Positions 33,989 through 45,409 of a stretch of 64,000 nt of DNA are shown one piece after another (position 1 is the first letter of the stretch; the number at the start of each line of letters is the position of its first letter). The position numbers and the translations under genes were made by a program. The notes under the pieces are model-generated. The model searched no databases. It was not told where the DNA came from and saw nothing but the letters and a program-made list of their open reading frames with translations. The stretch covers positions 620,001-684,000 of the forward strand of contig JAKSGN010000003.1 of NCBI GenBank assembly GCA_024180945.1, in the 5' to 3' direction. This stretch comes from Macrophomina tecta (Eukaryota; Ascomycota; Dothideomycetes; Botryosphaeriales; Botryosphaeriaceae).

Positions 33989-34156
33989 ATGGCGGACACA
34001 GAGCGAAACGAAGCATCCACCGGCTGGTCAAAAGAAGCCATATTTGCTCTCGTCACATTCTTTGTCATGATCATTATCCCGATCATCACGTCCTCTGTCT
34101 GCCGGGCTGCAGTTTTGTCCGAGAAGTACCTGAACCTCCTGTGCTTCTACCCGTAA
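33989..34156 (+). CDS. Very small membrane protein with W-x-x-EAI motif (55 aa)
   Basis: A 55-codon frame with start MADTERNEASTGWSKEAIFA. It has a short acidic N-terminus, then SKEAIFALVTFFVMIIIPII as one hydrophobic membrane segment, then a Cys and basic/aromatic tail ending LLCFYP. The sequence around the membrane segment resembles the start of the protein at 35816: GWSKEAIFALVTFF here against HWTNEAIIALTTLL there. A GTAAAC follows the last codons, so it may be the first exon of a longer gene. Function unknown. It is shorter than commonly applied minimum lengths, so it could easily be missed by annotation. Confidence 0.5.
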   Translation: MADTERNEASTGWSKEAIFALVTFFVMIIIPIITSSVCRAAVLSEKYLNLLCFYP

Positions 34157-35815
34157 ACTAGTAAGATGAATTACCGTATCTTCCCATCTGAATCCCGGTT
34201 AAAATCTGGATAAATCAGGTCATGAAGAGTCAGAATCGCCCCTCTTTCCCATATTTTTTTTTTTTTTTTTTTTTGCAAATTAGCTTTCTGGTATCGCCGC
34301 CGGAGATGCTGGAATGAGAGGAGCTATAATTGCTACGGAAAAGGCACATGAACTTCCAAAACGACTGAGAGGAGTATTAAGCACGCCTTTGCCACGCGGC
34401 TACAAGTTTATTCACATCGCTATGCTGAATCTTTGAAATTACTTCGATGCAGCATGCAGACGTGACAAGAACCTGGCGGCTGTTTTCAGCGCTTGGGAGC
34501 CATCATCCAGCTACCCGACGATCCAACTCACTTGATAGACGAAGGTGAGGGGGCGCATCTCTTCGCGTCCGAACTCATCGTGATTGACCTGAATTGTACA
34601 GCGGAAGCGTGCGATCTATTTACGCTTGTTGGACCTGAATCTAGGAAAACCGTATGCCTGCTTCGAGGCACTCCCTGATTGACCGGAGTTCAGGCAGTTG
34701 TCAGTTTATGCACCAAAATGGCGCTGGCTTTTGGTGAAAAGAGTATATGAGAGACAGGTGCATGTAAATAGATGTAAAATCTGAGATTAGACAAATCCCT
34801 ATAGCTCATGGGTAATCGGGTTGACGAAGCTTCACAGCACGACGTTGTACCCACCAATCCTCTCCTCCATGAGGCCCATGCCAGATTCTCGGATAGCAGA
34901 AAGCTCAGCGAGAAGCTAGACAACCCAGTGTCCGGCGAAGGGGACTTGCGGCCTCCATGACCCCCGCGTGAGGCCATTCTGGTGCCGAGTGGACGGCCTC
35001 ACCGGCGACCATAAACGCGGCACCCAGGAGGCCGATGACGCGGATGAACTCCCACCATGGAGCTCACGATAGCCATCCGTTTCAACAACACCATAGCCCC
35101 CCTCACCACCAAATTCGGTCTGCATACGCCCAAACCGGGACGCAGCACGCACTCAATTCCCCAAAAAAGTGCACTCCCAACCATGCAGCCCTGAGGCTAA
35201 GCCGCTCTTCCCTTCGCGCTCATTGGCCACACTACGGATGCGAGCAAGTATAGCAAGCACATCGGTCAGCATGATGTTAGACGAGGCTTGAACGGTACAG
35301 CCCCGGCCGGGAGCCCAATGACACGGGCCGGCACGCGCCTTGCGCCCCCAAAGCTTACGCTGGACGAACGACTCAGGCCGGCTGGCGACAGTGGGGCGTG
35401 AGTAAGCCAGACACGCTCAAAGCACTCCGCGGCCTGCTTTGCTAAGCCCGTCAACCACACTGATTCGCCCCGAGCTGCAGACGCCCGTCCTCATCCCTGT
35501 TGCTCGCGCCTGCCCAGCTGGCACTGAGGGTCTGAAGCAAAAAAAAAAAAAAAAAAAAAGAAAAAAAAAGAAAAAAGGAAAAGCATGTTGAGGAGAGGAG
35601 GCTCATCAGCGCGAGACCTACACGCAAACGTTATCAGAGCCGCCTTTTTTTTTATATACCATTGTATACACACCCACCACCACAGCTTTTTATAAGCTTC
35701 TTTACATCCGTCCAGAACAGCATCCGTGTGTCCCCATCGCCACGCATCACACTCGCTCCGGCAGCCTCGTCTTGTCGATCCACGCACCTCTACCAGCCCA
35801 TCCCATCCGTCAATC
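34157..35815. other. Intergenic with homopolymer tracts, no gene accepted
   Basis: About 1.65 kb. A poly-T run of about 22 bases lies at 34253-34274 and a poly-A tract with a few G at 35537-35577. A 112-codon minus-strand frame and others here are repeat shadows. A TATATACC element near 35653 may serve the gene at 35816. Confidence 0.4.
35537..35577. repeat. Poly-A tract with sparse G
   Basis: About 40 bases of A with three to four G interruptions, downstream of a GC-rich stretch. Confidence 0.85.
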
Positions 35816-36376
35816 ATGGATCCGCACACCCAACACTACACCGCCACCGCCGAACGCTCATCCTCCTCCTCCTCCTCCTCCTCCTCCTCCAGCAAAACGT
35901 CCGAGGCGCACTGGACGAACGAAGCCATCATCGCGCTGACCACGCTGCTCATCACCGTCACCCTCGTGCTAGCCGGGTGCATCAGGCGGAGGCAGCTCAT
36001 TCGGCTGTGGCGCCGAATCAGCAGGAGACGTGGACGGGAAGCAGGTAAGTAAGGAAGTTTCCGCTCCAAGGCAGCGTTTGTGCGCGCACGTAGCCCATGT
36101 CCCGAAGCTGACCGAATGACAGATCAGTGTCTCGCAGAGGCAAGAAGAGGAGACACAGCGCCGCGGCGGGCTGCCGGTGCCGTCGGCGGCGTCGACGATC
36201 ACGGCGGCCATGGCGACCACGAGTGGCCTTATGACGATCCAGAGCGTCAAGCGGGGCCGCTGCAGCGGTCCCTCGCGAATGGAGACGAATCGGCGTCAGG
36301 CGCGCGTCGATGTTTCCGGGTCGCCGAGTATCGCGTCTCGGCCGAGTACCGCTGGGCGGCGGGAAGCTTCGTCTAG
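35816..36376 (+). CDS. Small single-pass membrane protein with Ser run and W-x-x-EAI motif
   Basis: Exon 1 (35816-36044) encodes MDPHTQHYTATAERS, a run of about twelve Ser encoded by TCC repeats, then EAHWTNEAIIALTTLLITVT as a membrane segment and a strongly basic tail (RRRQLIRLWRRISRRRG), so the tail is probably cytosolic. A GTAAGT donor at 36045 and an acceptor at 36121-36122 give 160 residues with the second exon to 36376. Other acceptors would put exon 2 in a different frame with a Ser/Arg-rich ending (QARVDVSGSPSIASRPS), so the C-terminus is uncertain. The W-x-x-EAI-x-AL motif is shared with the 55-residue protein at 33989. Function unknown. Confidence 0.55.
35866..35899 (+). repeat. (TCC)n coding triplet repeat (poly-Ser)
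   Basis: About ten consecutive TCC codons inside the small membrane protein, a likely length-variable tract. Confidence 0.9.
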
Positions 36377-36751
36377 GTAGCAAGGCCGATTCGCGCTCGT
36401 CGTTTTGTCATTCCTGTAAATACGCGTTCAACACAACCGCCGTGCATACGAAAGAGGAGAGGATGCGAACTCACACTTTCCTCCCTTTCCCACAACGACC
36501 CCAGCCACTCCAACTGTAAATACTTCAACCCTGATACCCCTGTACAGACGGCACGTCTGCCACAATACACATCAGGCCCCGCAGGCTTGTAATAGATATT
36601 TCGTAGTTCCTCTGCTTCAACCCATAATAAAAACACCACGCTATGCCCACTTGAGAATGAAGGAAAAACACAGAAAACGAGACCAATCCCACCTTTTCTT
36701 CCTCACACTCCTGGATAGTCATCCCATTATCTCTACCACCCCCATATTCTC
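36377..36751. other. Convergent 3' gap
   Basis: About 375 bp between the small membrane protein (+) and the 3' end of APC1 (-). No gene seen. Confidence 0.5.
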
Positions 36752-39700
36752 TTAAACACCCCTACCACTCCTGCCCCTCTCCCCCACCACCGCCCTCAGT
36801 CCCTCCACCACCTCCCTTCCCAACCACCTACACCTACCTCCCTCCTCCACTGCCCTCTCCGCCCACCTGAACAGAAGCCTCAAATTCCGCAAGCCGTCTG
36901 CATCCCAGCCCCTTAACGCCGCGTTCCTGAGGACCAACCTCTCATCAACCGGACTCGTCTTACTATCCGTCAACAACTCGATGCCACCGGACGCGCTGCT
37001 GGTGGCGAGAGCGGTCGAGGTGCTGCCGGCCGAGTTAGTCTGGGCGTCCGTGGGGATGATGAGGGCGGAAACGTCGGCCTTGCTGATGAGAGGGAGGGGG
37101 AATGATGGGGTTGTGGCGAGGCGGTGCTGTGTGGACGAAGATGAAGACGAGGACATAGCCTCGCCGCCACGTAGAGCGGGCAGCGAAAAGATCCAGTCCC
37201 ACATGACAGTGCGGAGTGTAGCAGCCGAGTTGGCAAGCTGCGCGTCGTTGAGGGCGGTGAGGGTGGCGTTGAAAGTGGTGGCGTGGAGGGCGGCCGAGTG
37301 CGCGGGGCGCCGACGCGCGTGGATGGTTTGCGTGCGCTTGAACGCGGCGAGATGGGCGGCGTTGGAGACGAAGTCGAGCGTGACTTGCCAGTACTCGGGC
37401 GAATTGGTCTGGATGGTCGCGATGGTGTCGAGCTCAGGGAGGAGGCAGGGTGCCGTGTAGTCGCGTGCAGCGCCGTCCTTGAAAGTGACGGTGAGCGGGA
37501 GGGAGATGGCGCGGCGGGTTTCAACATCGCGGATGATGACGCAGCGAGGCTCGGCTGCGAGGACCCAGAAGTGGCGGAAGGCTTGAAGATGTGCTTTGTT
37601 GTCAAGGACATCTGTGGGGAAGAGCGGGTAGAAGGCGCAGACGAGAGACGCGATGGCAAGGTTGGAGGTACTGAAGGTGTAGCTGCCGCCGGCGATAAAG
37701 AGCGCTCCCAGGGCCATGTGAGCGGCGAAGTGCGAGCCGTATGGGACATCTGGACCGACACGACCATGGAGCAAGCGCAGGCGACGAAACACAACAATAT
37801 CGCCGGTGCCAGCCATGACCGTAGCTGCAGATAATGCGACGAGATCTTGGCAGTTTCGCACCGTGTTACGAGTGAGACGGGCATCGTATCGAATGGCCGG
37901 CAAGTGACATAGCCTGATGAACTCATCCAGATATGCAACCAAGAAGTCCCGGACCTGAGTATTGCCAGAGCCTGCGTGTTTAAGACCAATGCTCCAAAGC
38001 AGTCCCGCTATGATGTTGTAGAACGGCATGTGCTCGCTACGGAGAGCTTTTATTTCTGTCAGCGTATGGTTGATGACATACTCAGGCGGGAGATTCGTGG
38101 TGATCCAGTCGTAATCGGCCTGGATGTTATCCCACATGATCAGATGCTTCGCTAGAGTCCGTAGCAAGAATATATCTGGACGAACGTAGTCGAACTGTGG
38201 AATAGTATCTGGGACGCCAATCTTGCGGGCTACTGATGTATTCTGTGTTTTCATAAAAACCAAAGCAATAGCTATTACGGCGCCGGCAGTTGCTTGGTCA
38301 AGGATGTGGACGACATCCACCGGTTTGGGACCGACTGCTACGGCAAGAAGCCTTTCGACCAGCCGCATATCATGGAGGCCATGGAGATTGTTGCCATTGC
38401 CGAGATTAATGAAACCGAGAGCAAATCCCGCGGCGAGTCTGTAACCTTCGTCCCGGATGTTGTCCGACGGAGCGGAAGGATCCTCAAGCTCAACATGCTC
38501 GATCTCCGAGAGCATTATTTCACTCATCCTACGGTGCTGACTGTTCAGATAAAGCAGCCCAATGCCCATCAAGCCGGTAGTTTGCGCCAGGGGGGGCAAA
38601 TTTAGGTCTGCAGCCCCAGGAGGCAGCATGCGTGTTACATGCACGGAAAGAAGCCGAGTGACTAGCGTGTCCATGGTCCCCATGTAGGAAACGGACAGGC
38701 CAAGAAGAAGACCGATCGAGGTCATACTATGCTTTGGCGTAAGATACTTGAAAGACAGCCATTTGGCAATGTTCTTGAGATGACCATTCAAGCCGAGACC
38801 GAAAAGCAAGCCTGCATGCTTGTTGCTCAATTCTGCCGGCTTGTTGTATGCGATCCAAGACGTATCAATACCCTTGGCTCGTCGGGATATGCTGAGGCCA
38901 GCCGAAACGCCTGCGTGGAAGAAGGCCCATGCGAACTTTTCCTCGGTGTAAGTAGACCGATCAGCGCTAACAGTATTGTTAAGAGGCTTCATGGTGCAGA
39001 GAGTGGTGAATCCGTGAAGGGGATATTTTTCCGTAACAAGCGGCCTCTTGCTGTCAAATTGGAGCATTGAGTGGCCAGATGGTAGCGCGAACGTTCGGAG
39101 CATGACCCATTGCATGACACTCTTCTGCGCATCCAAGTGCTCAGCCTCTGTCCATGAGGGATCAGGAATGCATTCAGCAACAGCAGGACGAAGCGGTTCG
39201 AGTATACGGAGAGCTTCAATATATCGTCGGTCTTCGCTGAAGATGAGACGTGTGATCATGTGCCTGTCGGCTTCAGAGGAGCTTTGCGCTGGGTCATTAG
39301 CTTCTGCGGACTGGCAGATACTGTGGATGTCACGGTTCGCAACCCCAGGGCCAGCTATCAGGGAAGCAGAGCTTGGAGATGTATCGGCATCAGACCGGAG
39401 GAGCATAGTCAGATCTTCCCTTCCAACAACCTCAAGAAGTTTCTCGTCCCATGTGGTAGGCGGGCTTGCCTGGCACTCCACAATAGCCTCCCGGATCCCC
39501 GCAACTACCGCTGATGGGAAAGTCTCCAACATTCGATTATCAATCCCATTCTCGATCATAGTTTCCACTTGGAGGCTAGCGGTCTGCTCACGCCTGCGTA
39601 TCCTCGAGGAGTACCTACACAGAGCTGCTGTCCGCGGAGTCAACCTCGTGATAACCTGGGCGAGAGACTGCTGGTCATGAGTAGTCTGGGGCTTCTCTGG

Positions 39701-42700
39701 CTGAGCGATCAGCATATCCAGAGTCGGAAAGCTCTGGTATAGACGGGGATCAAGCATCTTCTCCAGCCAATCGAATATCGAGGGTGGCTTCTCCCACGGA
39801 GGCGCGGCGACAGTGACAGTGGTTATCGAGGCTTTTTATCAGTCAGCATGGATGGCCAGACTACGGTTAGGACGCATGTGATAGTCTGGCTTAGGAGACA
39901 AAGACATACCTTCTTCAAAAACCCACTGATCAAGACTTGCACCATCGAGGCTATAAGGGCTGCCAACTTTCCAATCCCAGAAATCCCAGTCGAGCCAGCG
40001 CCCAAGCTGAGCCAGGACAGGAGCGAAATTTCCAGTTTCAGAGGACTTGAAATCTTTTGTCAGAACATTGAGCTTCTCCTCCTCCCGCAGGAGATGCAGA
40101 GCAACAAGTATGGAAGGTAGATATGTGGCATGGGAGTCGTGATGCTTTGCTCGCGTAGATCTCCCGGTTGTCTCGTGGATGAGAGATTTACCCAGAGGTT
40201 CTTGGAGAAAGTCTCTGGCAGCCTTAGCACAAAAGGGTACGAAATCGCTCTTTCTCTTGATTCCGTAGTTAGTGGAAGGAGAAAGAAGAGAATGTCGGGT
40301 GGAAGTGCGTGGCTTTGCTTTCTCTGCAAGCGTCTGCTCCACCCAAGCCCAGGCAGAACCATCCCAGCTTTTGGCCGAGTGATCCTGGCTTTGATAACGC
40401 CACATCAACTCAAAAGGGTCGTCAGGCGTGTGACGCTTGAGGGACCTCCTGCTCGGAGTACTTTCGACAGAACGGGTAATGTCGGTCAACCGGACCGACT
40501 TCGGATCTATGCTGCTAACAGCGAAAGTGAAGATGGAAGCCACCAAGGCAGCCCATTCAACATCGAAGCGCATCTCGTTCTTCATGTTGCGCGAAATATT
40601 CCACCAGATCGCTAGTAGGTGGTCTCCTTGAGGGGGTGGAAGTACGAGCCGACAGACTGAGAGTACATTGGAAACAGTTGAATTCTGTGGCCACAGCTTT
40701 ATCTGAAGACGATGCTGCCGGCTGTTGTCTTCCCGGACATCCAGCAGCCCATCTGTCGCCGAGTGTGCTAGTGCAATGAGATTTTGGGGTACCTCAATCG
40801 TCCGATCCACATCCCCAATGCCACGTTGCAGTGCCACGCTGATTCCGACAGCGTAGGGGTTAAATACCCTGAATCTCCTTGGTAGTGGCAGCGTAATGCG
40901 TGCACGGGGACACCAACCGGCGAAGAGAGAAAAGACGCAATTTCCGGAATTGTCCCTCGCTAAGCAGAGCACGCGTTGGATACCGTTGTCGCAAACCTTG
41001 GCAGCATCTATGTAACTTCTCTGGCGCTGCGTATTGACTGCAGTTGGTATTAATATGTTACATGGTTCTTTGGTTTTAGAACCAACGCTAGACGCTGGCA
41101 TAGGAGTAAGTCGTCTTCGTTGAACAGTGAATTCATGCTCAACGAGCTCGCCCTTGGATCGTTGCATCATGTATAGGAAGAATCGTCCATCGTTCGGATA
41201 GGCATCAGTAAATGACCTAGGTGCCTTCAAGGTGAACACCTTTGGTAAATCCTAATATGATCGTCAGTGGTTCATTCGCGGTCTCCGTCAACCGAGAGGT
41301 GACTGACCATTGGTTTTCCATGCACTGAAGAATGGAAGATGCTTTCAGAAGTGCCAAAGGGGATTTCAGAAAACTTCACTAAGAGCAACTCTCGGCGTAA
41401 TCCTTCGATAGGTTCTTGCAAACCAGATGTGTCGTCGCCATCTCCCCCGAGAAGTTCATCTGGAATCTCCGAATCATCAATGGTATCATCAAGATCCAGA
41501 TCATCATCTAACGTATCCTCGAGGGAGACTGCGCTCAGGCTGATCTGAGAGACATCTCCCGGTGTAGATGCCCGAGCTTTCCTTGATGTGGGTCGGGAGC
41601 TAGGGCCCAGGCTGGTGCGCAGCCCTTGGCCCCCAAAAGACGGTCCTCTCCGACTATGGCTGAAGTTGCTTCCTAAGCTGCTCCGGTGCGTGGCCTGCTC
41701 GAATGCCGACTTATCGAAACTTCTGGATAGGTCTGCTCGAGAAAGCAAAGAGCTCACGCGTCTTGATTCCTTGGCCGGCTGTCTGGCCAGGTCGGTCTCT
41801 GGGTCGAGCTGAGAAGCGAAGGCCTCTTCAGCTGTTTGCTGCTCTCCGCTGGGCTCGCGGGTTTGGCTTGCAGTAAACGAGGAAGTTCCGTAGCCCCTTC
41901 CTGGACCGCCAAAACTGTCTCTCGTGCCCTCTCTGGTCCTGAGAGCAGGGGTAGTAGCACCAGTACCTGGATGAAGCGAGCTACGCCGGCGGGACCGACC
42001 CACGGACAGAGTCGTTGAGCTGCGGCGACTTTTCTTCGCGGACGCTGGCCTGGGATCAATGTAAGAAGCGTGCCAAACGGAATAAATGCGCCGCTCATAG
42101 TTGACGGTTACAACCAAAATCAGCGGTTTGTCTGCAGAGCTATCGGAATCCGACATTTCATTGTGCTTCGTAACATAGAGGACCTCTTCAGCCTTGTCGA
42201 CAGGCTCTAGTGTTCTTGAACCAGACTGTCTCACAGACCAAGAACTTTTGGCAGCTGAAGATTGAGACGCAACCACCAATCCCATTTCCGAGAAAGGATC
42301 GGTGAATGAAAATAGCCGGGGTAATCCATCAGCTGAAGGGCTTGTGCCAAGTTTGAGAAGATCGGAAAGTGAAGCGGGATAGGCGGTGCTCAAGCCAGAC
42401 CTGGAGCGACGAGGAGCGGCGAAGGAAGTATTGGTCATTGGCGTGAACAGAGATGAGTTTTGTGAAAACGACTGAGTCGGCAGCTGAGAGAAAAAGGAAT
42501 TCGGCGGGGCTTTGGGCACAGCTGGGCTGGCTGGAATGAAATCTGGTATTGACATCTTTCTCTGTATGAGCAGGCCTCGAGGCGCCGGGAAGACGCGCTC
42601 TACCTCAAACGGCAGGTTCACGACATGGCTGGACCCGGCAAGGAAGAAGACATGAGCCTGCGTCTTTAGGAAGACGACCAAAGCGCGAGAAAGCTTTTCC

Positions 42701-43107
42701 GCCTGCACACCTGATGCCGGGCGTTTGCTGGTACCCCGGTCCTCGTGTGCAGGATAACCCCGCTCACGTATCCTATCCTTGACGAACAGAGTGCCCGGGC
42801 CGTGGTCTTGTCTCAAGTCTTGGGTGGTGTTGCGCAAGGCGGCAGCGTCGTCTGAAGGAAACCAGGTCAACACAGCCTGCAGCACCTTTTCTCCCTCGAC
42901 CTCAAAATTGTAGACCTTGCGAATGATGCCCCCGCGCGACCACACGACGCAGTATTCGGTCGCGGTGACCTCCTCTTCTCCCTCATCATCACTGTACGTG
43001 GACCAGGTGTAGGCGTCGGGCGACGCGTCTTCGGGCAATATGCGTTCCTGGATCAGGTAGGGTAGCGCGGCGGGGGCGCAGACACCCAGGGAGCGAATGG
43101 AGGCCAT
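36752..43107 (-). CDS. apc1: Anaphase-promoting complex subunit 1 (BimE/Cut4)
   Basis: Three exons (43107-41308, 41251-39910, 39831-36752) join in frame to 2073 residues, with introns of 56 and 78 bp. APC1 is the largest scaffold subunit of the APC/C and positions the catalytic APC2-APC11 module. The N-terminus holds the start of a WD-type region (MASIRSLGVCAPAALPYLI, EYCVVWSRGGIIRKVYNFEV) and a long Ser/Arg-rich insertion (about residues 250-550) with many likely phosphosites. The C-terminal half holds the proteasome/cyclosome repeats: NKHAGLLFGLGLNGHLKNIA, SIGLLLGLSVSYMGTMD, LMGIGLLYLNSQHRRMSEIM and YRLAAGFALGFINLGNG. The length and layout match filamentous-fungal BimE. It is divergent from the Nup37-like gene. 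APC2's 3' end is 36 kb away at the left window edge. Confidence 0.95.
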
Positions 43108-43288
43108 GGAGAGGCGACAGAGTTCATGGAGGTCGTGGTGGGGGACGGTGCATGGTCTGGGGCGCAGCAGGGTGTTTTGTTGTTGACTTTTGGCGGCGGG
43201 GAGACGCGACGACGCGGGAAAGTTCAAAGCTTCAGCAACGACCGACACCACCTCCTCCATCCGCCCCAGCATCCTTAACCGCCCCACC
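43108..43288. promoter_or_regulatory. Compact bidirectional promoter, APC1 / Nup37-like
   Basis: Only 181 bp separate the ATGs of APC1 (-) and the Nup37-like gene (+), so both transcripts must start here. The sequence is GC-rich and TATA-less on reading, and has a TTTTGTTGTTGACTTTTGG patch near 43175-43195. Housekeeping-type shared control is likely. Confidence 0.55.
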
Positions 43289-45409
43289 ATGGCCACTGAC
43301 TTGCGGCCGCGCGTGTCGCGCAACGGCAAGCAGCTGCAGCTCTGGTACTCTCCGCCCCGCTCCGAACCCCGGTGCCCTCCTGCTAATGCGCCCTGCAGCT
43401 ACGACCTCCATCAGCGCGTCAATGTCGCAAAAATCTATCCGAAGCCCGCCCCCAACGGCTCCACAATCGTCATCTACGGGCACAGCAATGGCTTGCGCAT
43501 AATATGGAGAGGTGGCCGGCCGCTGAAGCGCAACGCCGCCTCCAAGGATGACGCCCATCCCAAGGTCAATGGCACCACAAACGACGCCGTCATGATCGAC
43601 CTCACCGACGATGAGCCGTCGCAACCGCCTCCAACAGTCCTGGAAGATGATGTGGAATTCGATTCGCAAGAGGACGAAGAAGACGAGTCTGAACCATACC
43701 CGGCAATCGTGCAGCATCTTGACCTCCCACTTGGCGCCGAGGTCCTGTACATGTCGTTTCCGCAGATTCCCTCTGTATCGCCTTATCGGCCGGCCAGCTT
43801 GATCCCGCCCATTTTCAAGGAGCGAATCGTGCTTTCGGTAGCCTGCGCGGACTCCAGCGTGCGTGTCGTTACCTTGCCACTCGCTCCACCGTCACATGCA
43901 CGCAAAGCAGCCGATCGCAGCAAGCACAAGAATCCATATGGCGAACAGGTCCTCCGCATTGAAGGCCAACATGGGCACCAGTCGATCCCCCGTGGCATCA
44001 CCATGACATGGAGTTCTCGTAGCTCGGACACCTATCCGGATAACATGGACATGGATGTCGATGCCTCGGATGACGATGACACCGACAGCCTGCGTCCGCG
44101 GAAAAGGATTCAAGGAGACGAGCCGCTGGAGTGGGATCTGATCGTGGCTTCCCATTCCATCGAGGTCACCGGCCTGTTGCACGTATTCCGCATTCCGCTG
44201 CTTTTGGAAGACAATCAATATTCACTCACAACCGACCCCATCTTCCCATTTCAGACGCAGTATCTCGCCGCTCCTGCCACGTGCGTACACTTCAGCTCGT
44301 CCCAGTTCCCAAGCCGTCGCCATCTGCAATTACTTGTAGCAGATGCCAAGGGCTCTGTCAAAGTGTATGACCCGCTGGCTCCTCCACGAGCACGACCTCG
44401 GTCCGCCGGTCGAGACGTCGTTATTGAGCCAAGCCCTGGAGCCTGGATCGCATCCTTCTTGACAAGTTTTGAAATCCCGAAGAACCACAAGGTCTCAAAT
44501 CCCTACCTGGCCCGGAGAAAGACCATCCTGGATGCTAAGTGGGCATCTGACGGGAAGAGCATCGTCGCGCTATTGTCTGATGGCGAATGGGGCGTTTGGG
44601 CCATGGATGGCGCGAACACCGCACGCAATGCCTCCACCAAGCCCGTCTCGACATTCGCTCTCCGCGGCTATGTGAGTGGTGGGGATGCCAAAACCAGCAC
44701 ATCCAACCTCGCTCCCACCAAATCCGGCAGCAACAAGAGCCTGGCCCTGGCACCTATGACACCCAACACCCGCCGCACGCGCGAAGAGGCGCTCTTCCAT
44801 GGGCCCTCTACCAGCAATGTCGACACACCCCGCGGCGGCATCTCCGTCTCCAGCTCGCCGCCTGCCACCAGCAGCGGCCAACCGGAGGACTCGATCATCA
44901 TCTTCTACGGCGACGACATGTACCGCATCCCCAATCTCCAGCAGTTCTGGAGTCGCAGCACACACAGCACCGGCGCCGGCTCGCTTTACGGGCCCGGCCT
45001 GGCGCGCGTGGACGCCGTCGCGCTCTTCGGCGAGCCCCTTACCGACGTCGAGCAGTTTGCCAAGCCCAGAGGCGCCGCTGCCCGCATGGGCGTGCCCCGC
45101 GACTTGCTCGTCGTCGGCGAGCGCCGCATTGTCGTGCTCGCAACTGTTAGTCCTGAAGCAAAAGCTGGAAATCTCTTTGCCAAGGAGCTCGAGGCGATGG
45201 ATCGGACGGAGAGGGTAGACCAGGATCTGCTCAAGCGCGGAGAGCTCGACATTGGCGGCATGGACCGCTTGCTCGATACCATGGCGAGCGGCGGCGCGGG
45301 AGCAGGCCCTGATGATCCGAGGGCGTTGCGTCTCGGCAACAATGCTGCTGCGCAGAGCACGAGAAGAGTTGGGTTCGCGGGTCTGAGCAGCCTGGGCTCG
45401 TCGAGGTGA
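43289..45409 (+). CDS. Nup37-like WD40 nucleoporin
   Basis: A single exon of 706 residues. I took the ATG at 43289 (MATDLRPRVSRNGKQLQLWY) because the frame upstream has only non-ATG starts. The layout follows fungal Nup37: GSTIVIYGHSNGLRIIWRGG near the start, an acidic insertion (EFDSQEDEEDESE), YPAIVQHLDLPLGAEVLYM, ERIVLSVACADSSVRVVTLP, a second acidic insertion (DMDVDASDDDDTD), WDLIVASHSIEVTGLLHVFR, LLVADAKGSVKVYDPL and DAKWASDGKSIVALLSDGEW. These are beta-propeller blades. Nup37 docks on the Nup120 arm of the Y-complex at the nuclear pore. The C-terminus past residue 430 is Ser/Thr-rich and then folded again (IIIFYGDDMYRIPNLQQFW). The family assignment is from pattern memory, so 'WD40-repeat protein' is the safe fallback. 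Confidence 0.72.
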   Translation: MATDLRPRVSRNGKQLQLWYSPPRSEPRCPPANAPCSYDLHQRVNVAKIYPKPAPNGSTIVIYGHSNGLRIIWRGGRPLKRNAASKDDAHPKVNGTTNDAVMIDLTDDEPSQPPPTVLEDDVEFDSQEDEEDESEPYPAIVQHLDLPLGAEVLYMSFPQIPSVSPYRPASLIPPIFKERIVLSVACADSSVRVVTLPLAPPSHARKAADRSKHKNPYGEQVLRIEGQHGHQSIPRGITMTWSSRSSDTYPDNMDMDVDASDDDDTDSLRPRKRIQGDEPLEWDLIVASHSIEVTGLLHVFRIPLLLEDNQYSLTTDPIFPFQTQYLAAPATCVHFSSSQFPSRRHLQLLVADAKGSVKVYDPLAPPRARPRSAGRDVVIEPSPGAWIASFLTSFEIPKNHKVSNPYLARRKTILDAKWASDGKSIVALLSDGEWGVWAMDGANTARNASTKPVSTFALRGYVSGGDAKTSTSNLAPTKSGSNKSLALAPMTPNTRRTREEALFHGPSTSNVDTPRGGISVSSSPPATSSGQPEDSIIIFYGDDMYRIPNLQQFWSRSTHSTGAGSLYGPGLARVDAVALFGEPLTDVEQFAKPRGAAARMGVPRDLLVVGERRIVVLATVSPEAKAGNLFAKELEAMDRTERVDQDLLKRGELDIGGMDRLLDTMASGGAGAGPDDPRALRLGNNAAAQSTRRVGFAGLSSLGSSR

